Below, piece by piece: positions 20,595 through 29,351 of a stretch of 64,000 nucleotides of DNA. This DNA comes from Streptomyces xylophagus (GTDB lineage: Bacteria; Actinomycetota; Actinomycetes; Streptomycetales; Streptomycetaceae). The first letter of the stretch is position 1; each line of letters begins with the position of its first letter. The DNA lies in NCBI RefSeq assembly GCF_000716435.1, contig NZ_JNWO01000026.1, positions 1-64,000 on the forward strand, given 5' to 3'. The position numbers were made by a program, and so were the translations under genes. The notes under the pieces are model-generated. The model ran no database searches. It was not told the origin of the DNA and worked only from the letters and a program-made list of their open reading frames with translations.

Positions 20595-20743
20595 GATACC
20601 ACTGCGGAGATCATCCGGCGCGGTGATCGATGCATATGGCCCGATCAGACGCAGGGCCGTGGTGCCGTCGCGGGTTACTTCGTCGGCGATACCTGTCCCC
20701 GCAATGGAATTCTCGGCCCATACGGTCTCTTGTTGACCAACGA
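20595..20743. other. Spacer with possible coding remnant
   Basis: This gap separates the convergent cassette 1 and esx genes. Read on the minus strand, about 40 codons (20720 down to 20600) give a protein-like stretch that includes WAENSIAGTGIADEVTRDG without a start or ribosome site. It could be a gene remnant or chance; I recognise no family. Confidence 0.25.
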
Positions 20744-20776
20744 CGGGGTGGGCGCCTCCCGCGCGCGCCCACCCCG
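20744..20776. terminator. Terminator after esx pair
   Basis: A perfect 12-bp stem (20744-20755 with 20765-20776) with a nine-base loop lies 21 bases past the esx gene stop. It sits between convergent units and can serve both. Confidence 0.8.
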
Positions 20777-20797
20777 GTTTCCGCTGCGATCCTCGCC

Positions 20798-21097
20798 CTA
20801 CTGGAAGTAGCTGGCGGCCTTCTTGTCGCCTTCCATGTAGGTACCGCCCGACGTGTACACGACGTGGCCGATGCCGGTCAGCGCCGTGTGGATGTCGTTG
20901 GCTTCCTTGTCCCACCTGTGCAGCTTCTCGTTGAAGGTGTTCTGCGCGTCACCCTCCCAGTACTGCAGGCTCTTCACGACCAGCGCGCGGAGCTCCTGAA
21001 GATCCTGCTCCAGCTGCTTCGCCTCGTTGCCGATCTTGGTGGCCGCGAAGTCCAGCCCGTCATAAGTGACGGAAAGGCCGTCGGAGTTACGGCTCAT
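20798..21097 (-). CDS. esxA: WXG100 protein (EsxA-like)
   Basis: A 99-residue ESAT-6 family protein, normally secreted as a heterodimer with its neighbour. The W-E-G turn lies at 47-49 (QYWEGDAQ) between two amphipathic helices. A C-terminal Y87-x-x-x-D91 (YMEGD) matches the general type VII secretion signal YxxxD/E. It is the last gene of the minus-strand operon, 64 bases after the other esx gene and before a strong terminator. In Streptomyces the esxBA pair is known to be secreted and to affect development. The A/B naming follows gene order and is less certain than the family. Confidence 0.9.
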   Translation of the reverse strand: MSRNSDGLSVTYDGLDFAATKIGNEAKQLEQDLQELRALVVKSLQYWEGDAQNTFNEKLHRWDKEANDIHTALTGIGHVVYTSGGTYMEGDKKAASYFQ

Positions 21098-21161
21098 GCG
21101 TGTTTACCTCGTCTCGTTCGTATGGGGCTGGTGGGCGTGGTCGTACGTGATGACGCGCGGC

Positions 21162-21509
21162 TCAGTAGGAGCTCAGCGAGGACGAGGGCACGGTCGGCGC
21201 GCCGTCCTGGAGGTCGATCTTGTTGACCGCCGCGCGCACCTCGTCTTCCTTGCTGTCCTTGATGTTGCGCGTCGCGGTCATCGCCTCGATGACGTCACCG
21301 AGAATGGTGCCGATCTTCTGCAGCGACTCGTTGATCTCGTACTGCTTCTTGTCGAACGCCGCGCGCCCGATACCGTGCCACTGGCCTTCGAGCCCGTCGA
21401 TCACACCCTGAAGCCCGTGCACGCGCTTGGCGATGCCGTCGTACTTGTCGAGCATCTGCTTCTGGATATCGACTACTGCGGCATCTTCGAGCTTCTGCTT
21501 GTTGGACAT
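21162..21509 (-). CDS. esxB: WXG100 protein (EsxB-like)
   Basis: A 115-residue WXG100 family protein and likely heterodimer partner of the 99-residue product downstream. The helix-turn-helix hairpin has its turn at W-H-G, residues 44-46 (EGQWHGIGRAAF). The C-terminal tail is Ser-rich and flexible (TVPSSSLSSY), and no canonical YxxxD/E is visible. In other ESX systems only one partner of the pair needs that signal. It lies 53 bases after the mycosin stop, inside the minus-strand operon that starts at 25095. A/B naming is by order only. Confidence 0.88.
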   Translation of the reverse strand: MSNKQKLEDAAVVDIQKQMLDKYDGIAKRVHGLQGVIDGLEGQWHGIGRAAFDKKQYEINESLQKIGTILGDVIEAMTATRNIKDSKEDEVRAAVNKIDLQDGAPTVPSSSLSSY

Positions 21510-21562
21510 GGTCAGCTCACCCTTCTTGTGTTGACTGATTCGCGGTCTGGCTGGATATCCGG

Positions 21563-22864
21563 TTACCTGGCCCGTCGTGCGCGCACTACGGCTGCGGCCG
21601 CGCCGCCGATGAGAATGACTGCGGCTGCGGCGGTGATGGCGATCCAGAGCGAGTTGCTGTCGCTGTTGCTGGAGGACTCGGCGGCTGAGGTGCCGCCGGT
21701 TGAGGTCTTTTGAGGGGCTTGGGACGAGGGTGATGGGGACGGGGTGGACGAGGAGGAGGATACGGTCGAGGACTTCGCCAGCAGATCCCCACCGTTCTCC
21801 TTGGCGAGTGGGTCAATATTCGCTGGGCCGGCATCGTAGCCAGCGTTGTCAAGAACCTCGCGCGGACGAACGGCCCCATAGCCCAGGTATGAACTCGGAT
21901 CGTCCTTGGGCCAATCACGCCCAGCCGTGTCGATCAAGGCACGGGTGACCTGATTCACCGTCCAGTCAGGATGAGCGGACCACACCAGGGCGGCTGCCGC
22001 TGAAGCAATAGCGGCGGCCGGGCTCGTGCCCTGCCGACCATCGCAATACGAGCGGAAGTTGGCGTCGCACCATCCCGGAATCGCCTCACCTGGGGCAGTG
22101 AGGTCGACATAACCCCCATACGAGGAGAACTTCGACACCGTTCCGGTTTTATCCATCGCCGATACGCCGAGCACATAGGGGTAGGCCGCGGGATAACCGA
22201 CGTGCCCCTTCGCCTCACCGGCATTGCCGACTGCGGCAATCATCAACTTGCCCTTCGAAGCAGCGTATTTGATCGCCGCTTCCTCATCCGGATCGACATA
22301 GTCCGAACCGAAGGACATGTTGATGATCTTTACATCGGTGTCAGCAGCCGCCCTGATCGCGTCCGCAGGCTCGGGCGTCTTCTGCTTCTCTTCCGCGCCC
22401 TTCAATCCCTCAAGCTTGATGCGATAAGGGACGATCTTCGCTCCTGGAGCCAGCCCTTTCACGCCACCGTCCGCTCCGGTGCCCGCGATCAACTCGGCCA
22501 TACTCGTTCCATGGCCCTCGTAGTCAATAGTGGCGTGGTACGAAACCGCCTTGGGGACCTCGTCGGCCAAGACCTGTCCCTTCAACGACGCCGTATCAGG
22601 GTTCACCCCGGTGTCGATGACAGCGACTTTGACACCCTTGCCGGTGCTGACCTTCCACATCTGGTCGGCTTTCATCGGATCCAGATACCACTGCTTCGAC
22701 TGCTCGTCGGAGGCTGCGGCACCTGGGACGAAGCCCACACCCACGACAGCCAGGGCGCCGACGGCCACGCCCATGACACGCGCGCGTTGCGCGTATAGCG
22801 TCTTGAGGAGCGCAGCCCGCTCGGCTCGTCGGCTGGTCCCTGACTTCATAGCGTTGTATGTCAT
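21563..22864 (-). CDS. mycP: Mycosin, subtilisin-like protease (MycP1)
   Basis: A 433-residue membrane-anchored S8 serine protease that stabilises and processes ESX systems outside the membrane. An N-terminal signal/anchor (about residues 29-51) is followed by the peptidase domain with the full triad: D84 (AVIDTGV), H118 (GHGTS) and S281 (GTSPAAA), plus oxyanion N214. A Ser/Pro/Thr linker leads to a C-terminal helix (ITAAAAVILIGGAAAAVV) and a basic cytoplasmic tail. This is standard mycosin architecture. ATG 22864 is used; ATG 22849 is possible. It sits between the PPE-like gene and the esx pair. A second mycosin lies at 29352. Confidence 0.92.
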   Translation of the reverse strand: MTYNAMKSGTSRRAERAALLKTLYAQRARVMGVAVGALAVVGVGFVPGAAASDEQSKQWYLDPMKADQMWKVSTGKGVKVAVIDTGVNPDTASLKGQVLADEVPKAVSYHATIDYEGHGTSMAELIAGTGADGGVKGLAPGAKIVPYRIKLEGLKGAEEKQKTPEPADAIRAAADTDVKIINMSFGSDYVDPDEEAAIKYAASKGKLMIAAVGNAGEAKGHVGYPAAYPYVLGVSAMDKTGTVSKFSSYGGYVDLTAPGEAIPGWCDANFRSYCDGRQGTSPAAAIASAAAALVWSAHPDWTVNQVTRALIDTAGRDWPKDDPSSYLGYGAVRPREVLDNAGYDAGPANIDPLAKENGGDLLAKSSTVSSSSSTPSPSPSSQAPQKTSTGGTSAAESSSNSDSNSLWIAITAAAAVILIGGAAAAVVRARRAR

Positions 22865-22873
22865 CGCTCGCGC

Positions 22874-24652
22874 TCAGTTGGCGGCCGGCGGCATATCGTG
22901 CCGCGGCTTGGTGGGCATGCGTGTTTCTTCGTTTTCGACAAGGCAGTCGGGGCGCGCAGCGCCCTCCGCGTTCTCTCTGTCACCAGTCGTCCCGTGGTTG
23001 CCGGACCCCCGTACTAGGCCGGCGCCTCCACGAGTCATGCCGTTGCGCTCAGCCCGAGTGGCGGAGTTACGTGCGGCGGGCTGGCCAGTGACCGCCTCGG
23101 ACGATCCCGGTCCGCCACGAGTGGCGGTCCTACCCGATCCAGTCCTGGCTGTGGACTCGGGTGCTCCGATGACGCCACGCTGTCCGGGCCGACCGGTTCC
23201 AGTCCTAGAGTTGCTCGCGTCCTCGGCGCCGACAACGGTGCCGCGAGGGATCCTCGAACCGCTCCTCCCCGAAGTGTCACCAGTGGCCGTAGGCCGTCCC
23301 CCGACCACGCCGTTCGCCCGACCGGCACCAGTGGTCGGTCCACCGTTGGCCCGAGGCGTTGCCCTTCCCTCCGCTCGCGGGGTACCGCCGGTGACACCCC
23401 GGCCCACGGGGGATGACTTCGACTCGGAGGGAGTGCCTTTGGCCAACGGCCGACCGGTCTCTGTAGCGCGGCCCATCTGGCTCGTGGGCCCTCGCCCTGT
23501 GGAACGCGCTGAGCCGACGTTGCCCGAGCTGGACGTACCAGCTCGCCCCTGAGCGGACGCAGGTGACCGGAAACCACCCGCTCCGCCAGCGCCTCTACCT
23601 GAGATGCCACTGGGAATCGAAGTACCGTAGCCGCCCTCGAACACACCCCCTGGGCCACCGCCAACCGCAGGTGTGCCCATGACGGGCGGAGCGTGGCCGG
23701 TTACGGGTACGACCGGGGATGGCTGTGGCAGTGTGCCGACGCTGTCGATATGGGTCCGGACAGGGACATCGGCGGGTGTAGTCGTTCCGGTGGCGTCCTT
23801 CGACAGTGCTGGTGTTTCGCGAGTGCTGTGCACACTGGCGTGGACCGAGGCGGGTGACGTCACATGATGACTACCGACCGCCGATGTAACGGTCCGCTCC
23901 GTCCCGTTCGAGTTATGGCCGACAGGAGTGAAGTAGTCAGAACCAGACGGTTTGGGTACACCTACATCCGGCATGTCAGTGAACGTCGGAGCCTGCTTCT
24001 GCAAGACTTGCAGCTGCTCTTTCGACACCGAGTAGTAGGACGACAACCGATTCATCTGGTTGATCGCCTCTTGGCGGTGCTTCTCCACCTGCACCGCAGC
24101 GGTGTACTCGTGTTTGCTCGCGGTCTTCTCGACTTCGGTGAAGGCGGTGGGTCGCTTCGGATTCGCTCGCGTATCACGCGGCGGCATCGCGCCACGCACG
24201 GATGCCAGTCCCACAGCGGCGGCGGTGATCTGATCGCCCGCCCCTCCAGCGAAGGCACTCAGGCTGTGCGTCGCGACAACGAGCGAACTACCCCAATCGC
24301 GGAAGGCGTTGCCCGATTCTCCCACCCAGTGGACGTTGTCGATATGTCCACTGAGCTCCTCGGCAGCCGCCTTGATGGCATCACGCGCGTCCCACAGTGC
24401 CTTGCCCGAGGACTCCAGGTCTTCCGGGTTGGTCTGCCGGACGAGGTCAAGCATCTCATTGAGGTCGAGGTCCAGACCGTCGAAGTCCGTACGATCCCGC
24501 ACTGCTTGGCCAAACGGAGTGGCCTCGACCGCAGAACGGAAGATCTTGTTGACGAGCCCGCCCTTCGGACGCTCCTCGACTCCCCGCGCGAAGTCCGTGA
24601 CGGAATTCTGCGTGGAGACCCGATCCAAATCGCCCTTGTGCTTGTCGGTCAT
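22874..24652 (-). CDS. WXG/PPE-like protein with Pro/Gly/Thr-rich tail
   Basis: A 592-residue protein. Residues 1-240 are helical with a W-V-G turn at 109-111 (VHWVGESGNAFRDWG), resembling WXG/PPE-type secretion substrates. The C-terminal 350 residues are low-complexity, rich in Gly, Thr, Pro, Arg and Ser, and look disordered. The gene starts two bases after the stop of the helical gene at 24655, a small-partner/large-substrate layout. EspB-like secreted scaffold proteins are the closest analogy I can offer, by architecture only. Next downstream is the mycosin, a possible processing enzyme. Confidence 0.75.
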   Translation of the reverse strand: MTDKHKGDLDRVSTQNSVTDFARGVEERPKGGLVNKIFRSAVEATPFGQAVRDRTDFDGLDLDLNEMLDLVRQTNPEDLESSGKALWDARDAIKAAAEELSGHIDNVHWVGESGNAFRDWGSSLVVATHSLSAFAGGAGDQITAAAVGLASVRGAMPPRDTRANPKRPTAFTEVEKTASKHEYTAAVQVEKHRQEAINQMNRLSSYYSVSKEQLQVLQKQAPTFTDMPDVGVPKPSGSDYFTPVGHNSNGTERTVTSAVGSHHVTSPASVHASVHSTRETPALSKDATGTTTPADVPVRTHIDSVGTLPQPSPVVPVTGHAPPVMGTPAVGGGPGGVFEGGYGTSIPSGISGRGAGGAGGFRSPASAQGRAGTSSSGNVGSARSTGRGPTSQMGRATETGRPLAKGTPSESKSSPVGRGVTGGTPRAEGRATPRANGGPTTGAGRANGVVGGRPTATGDTSGRSGSRIPRGTVVGAEDASNSRTGTGRPGQRGVIGAPESTARTGSGRTATRGGPGSSEAVTGQPAARNSATRAERNGMTRGGAGLVRGSGNHGTTGDRENAEGAARPDCLVENEETRMPTKPRHDMPPAAN

Positions 24653-24654
24653 CG

Positions 24655-25095
24655 TCAGAGCCTCGCACCAGTCTTCGGACCGTCGGCATCCTTCTCCGGA
24701 GCGCGGATCTCCTTGATCTCCGTCTGGATCTCCCAGAACCTCCGGCGCTGCTCCTCCTCAAGGTTGTCGAAGCCGCGATGCGCCCCCTGAACTGCGATGC
24801 CGATCGCCTCAATCTGTAGATGAAGGGTCTTGGACAGTGAGGTGAGCTGTTGGTGGACGCTGTTGTACTGCTGATAGAGGTCGTGCGGTTCGGGGAAGAT
24901 GCTCTCCTTCCCTCTACCAAGTGACGCGGCGTTGATCGTCTGGGCACCGACCCGCGTCGGGTTACCCGCCGACGATTCAAGATCGCGCAGAACCGTGTCC
25001 ACCCGCTTCATAAAGGTGGTCAACGCCTCGTTACTGGCCTCCAGGTTCGCCGCCCTGGTAGCCGACACGCCCCCCACCATGTCTGCCGGAAGCAC
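24655..25095 (-). CDS. Helical T7SS partner protein
   Basis: A 146-residue all-helical protein heading the minus-strand operon. Two long amphipathic regions are seen: residues 10-45, and a coiled segment from LYQQYNSVHQQ to EEEQRRRFWEIQ. I set the start at GTG 25095 (VLPADMVGG) because GGAGG lies six bases upstream; the open frame runs on without support. The leader contains the same AAACGGGGA motif found before both cassette partners. Its two-base spacing from the WXG/PPE-like gene suggests the products form a pair. Function unknown. Confidence 0.72.
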   Translation of the reverse strand: MLPADMVGGVSATRAANLEASNEALTTFMKRVDTVLRDLESSAGNPTRVGAQTINAASLGRGKESIFPEPHDLYQQYNSVHQQLTSLSKTLHLQIEAIGIAVQGAHRGFDNLEEEQRRRFWEIQTEIKEIRAPEKDADGPKTGARL

Positions 25096-25969
25096 GACGC
25101 TCCTCCCCGTTTCCCCGTACGTCCATCGGCTGCGGTCAGGCGGAGCCGATCTCGTCCACTCACCGTACGATCGCAAACCGAGCCACGCCTGACAACGCGT
25201 TTACCACTGTAGTCAACGTGCACATCGGGTCCAACCGGCCCGTGCGCCAACTCAGTTACGACACCGGGCCAGACGCCACGCTTCGCCCGATTTACCGGTT
25301 TTGGTCCCACCAGTCACGCAACCTCTGGTCAGTACCCAGCCACCGGCCGACCAATCGTGACCGCGGCCGACTCCCGCGAAAGCTTCACCCCTCGCGATCT
25401 CCATCAAATTTCCACACGCGATCGATGCGCGACCTGGGCAACTCCCTTGAGTCGCTGACTCGTTGCATCCACCCCCTTCGGATGCCGCGACGAACCGCTA
25501 CCACCCCCTCGCCGCCAAGTGGGCGACAGCGGGGACCAGAGGGCTCACCCTCCACGACCCGAGCCACCCCTGGATCGGACCGGACGAGCCTCGGGTCCAT
25601 GAACCGGAGCCTGAGACTTCGGCTGTCACGTTGACGCCAATGCGCTCCACCGCATGCACTTCCATTGGGTGAAGAGCAAACTGCGGGGCCAAGCGGAACG
25701 GGGCGATCGCGTGGGCGGTCCGCACAGCAACCTCCGCCCCAGGCTGAACAGTTCGGTCGCCCGACGGGTGATGGCACAGCCCGACGCAGCCAACCGAGCC
25801 ATCTCCTCCAGAACTTCACGCGATAACAATCACGGCATTACGGATATGACCCGGACTTTGCCCGGACCTGGTTGCTAACTTGACCGCGCGGTGGTGTCGA
25901 GACGGTCACGTTCGCCGAGCGGAAGCACCTGCGGCAGAGCACACGGGGAAACGGGGAAGGGGTCCATGC
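25096..25969. other. Long divergent intergenic region
   Basis: These 874 bases separate the divergent esx operon and cassette 2. They are less GC-rich than typical genes here. A TTGACT hexamer at 25216-25211 on the minus strand could be a -35 element for the esx operon, but no convincing -10 follows. Minus-strand frames at 25829-25498 read partly protein-like across an apparent frameshift (VLEEMARLAASGCAITRRA, then HPMEVHAVERIGVNVTAEV), perhaps a decayed gene. I recognise no family and no ribosome site. Confidence 0.4.
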
Positions 25970-26443
25970 ATGGCGTGGGAAGAGTGGGAGCAGCTCAAGT
26001 CGCAAGCGGCTGAGCGGCAGCCGACCCACATGCGCCTCAATCAGCTGGCACCGGACGGCGGAGGCGGAGGCACCGGGGACCTCGTCGTGCACCAGGACGA
26101 CCTCGGGGCCGTAGGGCATGAGGCTCGCATCCTGTACGACGACATCCATGCCGGCGCCGACATCGCCACCGCGGGGGCCGGCAAGGACGGTGCCGGCTCG
26201 ACGACGCAGGCCGCCACGACCCTCAAGTCACGTGGTTTCGAGACGGGCGGCGCCCTGGCGACGACCGTCGAGGTGTGGACGTCCCAGGTCAAGTCCGTGC
26301 TGCAGGCCTGTGCTCACATCTCCGACCACCTGGACTACAGCCAGAAGCGTCATTCCGAGGACGACATCGAGATCGGCACCGTCCTTCGCAACAGCGACGG
26401 CTCGGCAGTGTCGGTGTCGAAACTCAACGAGTACTTCAAGTAG
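25970..26443 (+). CDS. Small helical T7SS partner protein, cassette 2
   Basis: A 157-residue paralogue of the protein at 17285: MAWEEWEQLKSQAAER at the start, LNQLAPDGGGGG linker, then a helical core with SDHLDYSQKRH. It has no signal peptide. The ATG at 25970 follows GGGAAGGGG, itself preceded by an AAACGGGGA motif. It ends 11 bases before the start of the large WXG-headed protein, so co-translation is likely. I infer a dedicated chaperone or heterodimer partner. The central region differs more from cassette 1 than the two ends, which would fit pair-specific recognition. Confidence 0.8.
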   Translation: MAWEEWEQLKSQAAERQPTHMRLNQLAPDGGGGGTGDLVVHQDDLGAVGHEARILYDDIHAGADIATAGAGKDGAGSTTQAATTLKSRGFETGGALATTVEVWTSQVKSVLQACAHISDHLDYSQKRHSEDDIEIGTVLRNSDGSAVSVSKLNEYFK

Positions 26444-26454
26444 GGGAACCAGCT

Positions 26455-28758
26455 GTGGCTCTCACCTTCACGGACCTCGTTGAGGTCGACCTCGACAAGC
26501 TCGGTACCGCGGTGTCGGACTGGAAGAAGACCGTCGACAGCCTCAAGACGTCGGCGGAGAACGCCCGCAAGGGAATGCAGGCGAAGTCGGAATCCGCGCA
26601 GTGGGCCGGCGTCAACGCGACAGTGACCCGCGACTTCATCGCGAAGACGGCGAAGGAGGTCTCGGATCTCCACGCCGAGGCCAACAGCATCTATCAGGTG
26701 CTCGCCGACGGGCATCCAGAACTTGTCTCGCTCCAGAAGCAGGTCAAGGACGCTGCGGGGAAGGACGCGAGCGCTCTCGGGGTACGCGTCAATGACATCG
26801 GGGACGGAAAGGTCGTCTGCATCTTCCCCCACATCCGTGGCGACACGGATGAACGCACGCAGGAACAGCTCGACGCCAAGCGGGAGTTGGAGAACCGGAT
26901 CAACCGGCTCCTCTCCCATGCCGCGGAGATCGACGCCTCGGTCGCCCGGGCGCTTCGCAAGAGCCACGGCGGCGACGCCCACAACGCGGGGCACAGCACA
27001 TACGAGTCCCTGAACGACGCCCAGGCCGAACGCGCCCTGGAACTCGCCCACAAGGGCGACAAGATGAGCGACGCGGAACTCCAGGAGTTCAACCGGCTGA
27101 TGCGCTTCAACGGCCGGGAGAAGGACGGGGAGTTCGCGACCGAGTTCTACCAGGGGTTGGGTGGGCCGGAGAAGACACTTGAGTTCTACGCCGAGATGTC
27201 GATCGACGGGACGAGCCCCGACGCCGGCAAGGTCCGCCTGAACGCCATGAAGGATCTGCAGCAGAACATGGGGTTCGCGCTGGCCAACGCCACGGACCCG
27301 GACACCAGGCAGCATCTGCCCGCGAGTTGGGGATCCGAGTTCCGCCGGCTGGGCACCCAGCAGATCGGCTGGGAGCAGGGCCAGTGGAACAAGCCGTACG
27401 GCTACCAAGTCCTCGGCGGACTGCTGCGCTACGGCAACTACGACCCCCGGTTCCTCGACCCGATCGCCGAGCACGTCACCCAACTGCACAAGAAGGACCC
27501 GTATTTCTTCCTCAACAACAAGGCCATCGGCCAGGGGGACATCTACGGCTTCAATCCGTCAGGCCAACTGGGCTCCGGGAACGACCCGCTCAACAGCGTT
27601 CTGGAAGCACTCGGTCACAGTCCCGAAGCCTCGGAGAAGTTCTTCACGCAGCCGCCGACCGCGTACAACGAGGACGGCACGGTGAAGGCCGGCAACCCGG
27701 GGTTCAGTTCGTATCTCGATCTGTTCACGGACGAGGACTTCGACTGGACGGTCGACACCAACGACGCGAACATCCTCGCCGACGAGGACAAGACGAAGAA
27801 CGCGCTCACCTTCGGCCCCGAGGCGCTCGGGCATGCACTGGAATCGGCGACGACCGGGCGACCGTACGACGACGATTCCGGTGATGCCATCAAGCACACG
27901 GAAGCCCGGTCGCATCTGGTCAGTGAGATCGTCGACAAATTCGGTGAGCATCCGGAACTTCTTCGGCACAACGAGAACGGCAACCTGGACGACGAGGAAT
28001 CGGGTCCCCTGTACGGAATGCGCGACAGCCTCGGAGACATCACCGCCGAGTACATGGGCGATTTCCAGCGGGCCATGTACAAGGAGGACCCCAACAGCGA
28101 CCTGTTCCCGACGTTCGGTGCCGCCGCCGGTCTGGACAGCGGTCACGCCGCTCGTTTCCTGAGCGTCGTGGGGCAGGATCCAGACGCATATTCGGCGATC
28201 ACGAGCGCGCAGCAGGCGTACACCGCCGAGGTCGTGGACCACGTCGTCAACGGCAGCAGCAACTCGACGGCCTCGCTGGACGGACGCCTGGGCGATGTGG
28301 TCGCGCCCGGTTCGGCGATCGCGGGCATCATGAGCGACTCCAGGGCCGACGCGATCTACGAGTATCACGCGGCGTCGGACACTGCGTTCAACGAGGCAGC
28401 GGCCGAAAAGCAGAAATGGGTGAACCGCATCCTCGGTATGGGTATCGAGAAGGTCGGTGAACGCATTCCCATTGCCGGCGCCCCTCTCGAATGGGCCTCC
28501 GAGGACATCCAGGAGTCCATCATGAAGAGCATTGAGCATGACACGACGACCGAAGCGGAACTAGCGGCCGGAAAACAATACAGCAATGGTCGTGAAGCGG
28601 CCATCGATTCGGCCGAATCCGCGCTCAATAACGCATTGGTGAACAATCAGCACATCAACTCCGACACAGCCGACGATCTGAGGCGTGCCATTCGCACGGC
28701 CGCAGGTGTCAGCCACTCGGACGGTGCTCTGTGGAACTCGGAGAGTCACGCGAAGTGA
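26455..28758 (+). CDS. Large WXG-headed T7SS substrate candidate, cassette 2
   Basis: A 767-residue paralogue of the product at 17746. The N-terminal hairpin has W-A-G at 50-52 (AQWAGVNATVTRDFIAKT). The middle region is strongly acidic and shares blocks such as ALGHALESATTG with cassette 1. The C-terminal 130 residues differ from cassette 1 and have lower third-position GC (about 63% over 28561-28680, against about 93% over 27121-27240). The GTG start is set by AGGGGA eight bases upstream; the frame is open further upstream inside the partner gene. No signal peptide or enzymatic motif is seen. The type VII substrate role is inferred from head and context. Confidence 0.75.
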   Translation: MALTFTDLVEVDLDKLGTAVSDWKKTVDSLKTSAENARKGMQAKSESAQWAGVNATVTRDFIAKTAKEVSDLHAEANSIYQVLADGHPELVSLQKQVKDAAGKDASALGVRVNDIGDGKVVCIFPHIRGDTDERTQEQLDAKRELENRINRLLSHAAEIDASVARALRKSHGGDAHNAGHSTYESLNDAQAERALELAHKGDKMSDAELQEFNRLMRFNGREKDGEFATEFYQGLGGPEKTLEFYAEMSIDGTSPDAGKVRLNAMKDLQQNMGFALANATDPDTRQHLPASWGSEFRRLGTQQIGWEQGQWNKPYGYQVLGGLLRYGNYDPRFLDPIAEHVTQLHKKDPYFFLNNKAIGQGDIYGFNPSGQLGSGNDPLNSVLEALGHSPEASEKFFTQPPTAYNEDGTVKAGNPGFSSYLDLFTDEDFDWTVDTNDANILADEDKTKNALTFGPEALGHALESATTGRPYDDDSGDAIKHTEARSHLVSEIVDKFGEHPELLRHNENGNLDDEESGPLYGMRDSLGDITAEYMGDFQRAMYKEDPNSDLFPTFGAAAGLDSGHAARFLSVVGQDPDAYSAITSAQQAYTAEVVDHVVNGSSNSTASLDGRLGDVVAPGSAIAGIMSDSRADAIYEYHAASDTAFNEAAAEKQKWVNRILGMGIEKVGERIPIAGAPLEWASEDIQESIMKSIEHDTTTEAELAAGKQYSNGREAAIDSAESALNNALVNNQHINSDTADDLRRAIRTAAGVSHSDGALWNSESHAK

Positions 28759-29306
28759 GGCACAAGACATACATCCTGCGGGGTGTCTCCACAGTCGTCG
28801 CCGCTGTCGTCGCCGTCACCGCGGCCGGCTGCTCGGCGGACAAGCCGAGCCGGGACTTCACGGTGCCCAAAGCCCTGTGCGGGGTGTCCGTGCCGGTCGA
28901 CGCGCTGTCCCGGCTCCTGCCCGCCTCCGGCAAAACGCTCACCACTCAGGCGGAGGGGTCGACCGACGGTGCGCTGCTCTGCACAGTCGACGTCGACGAC
29001 GTCATGGTGCTGGCCTTGAGCAGGGAGCGCATCGTCGCCGGTGACTCGGCGCGGCACATCCTGTACACCCAACTCCGCGTCACACAGCCGAAGTTCACGG
29101 AAGGCACCAGCATCGCGTACGTCGACGACGCCGCTGTCTCACTGCTCAAGTGCCGTGCAGCGGATGTGCAGAAGGAGGACATCAGCACCCTCATCAAGGT
29201 TCTGAAGCCTGCGCGGTCGGACGAGTCGGCCATGAAGAGCCTGATCACCGACTACACGGCAAAGGTCAAGAAACAGGGGCCCTGCAAGAAGCGGAGCTCC
29301 CTCTGA
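28755..29306 (+). CDS. Four-cysteine lipoprotein, cassette 2
   Basis: A 183-residue predicted lipoprotein. The signal peptide (STVVAAVVAVTAAGC) ends in a lipobox-like AAGC with a weak -3 residue. The mature part has four further cysteines (LCGVS, LCTVD, KCRAA, PCKKR), spaced like those of the membrane-anchored protein at 19965, and a shared LLP/VLP turn. GTG 28755 overlaps the stop of the large gene (GTGA), so production is coupled. Immunity, docking or substrate-maturation roles at the outer face are all plausible. It converges on the second mycosin with a 45-base gap. Confidence 0.78.
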   Translation: MRHKTYILRGVSTVVAAVVAVTAAGCSADKPSRDFTVPKALCGVSVPVDALSRLLPASGKTLTTQAEGSTDGALLCTVDVDDVMVLALSRERIVAGDSARHILYTQLRVTQPKFTEGTSIAYVDDAAVSLLKCRAADVQKEDISTLIKVLKPARSDESAMKSLITDYTAKVKKQGPCKKRSSL

Positions 29307-29351
29307 GCGGGTGTCGGGGCTGACAACTGGGGTCACGCTCCTCTACCCCCG

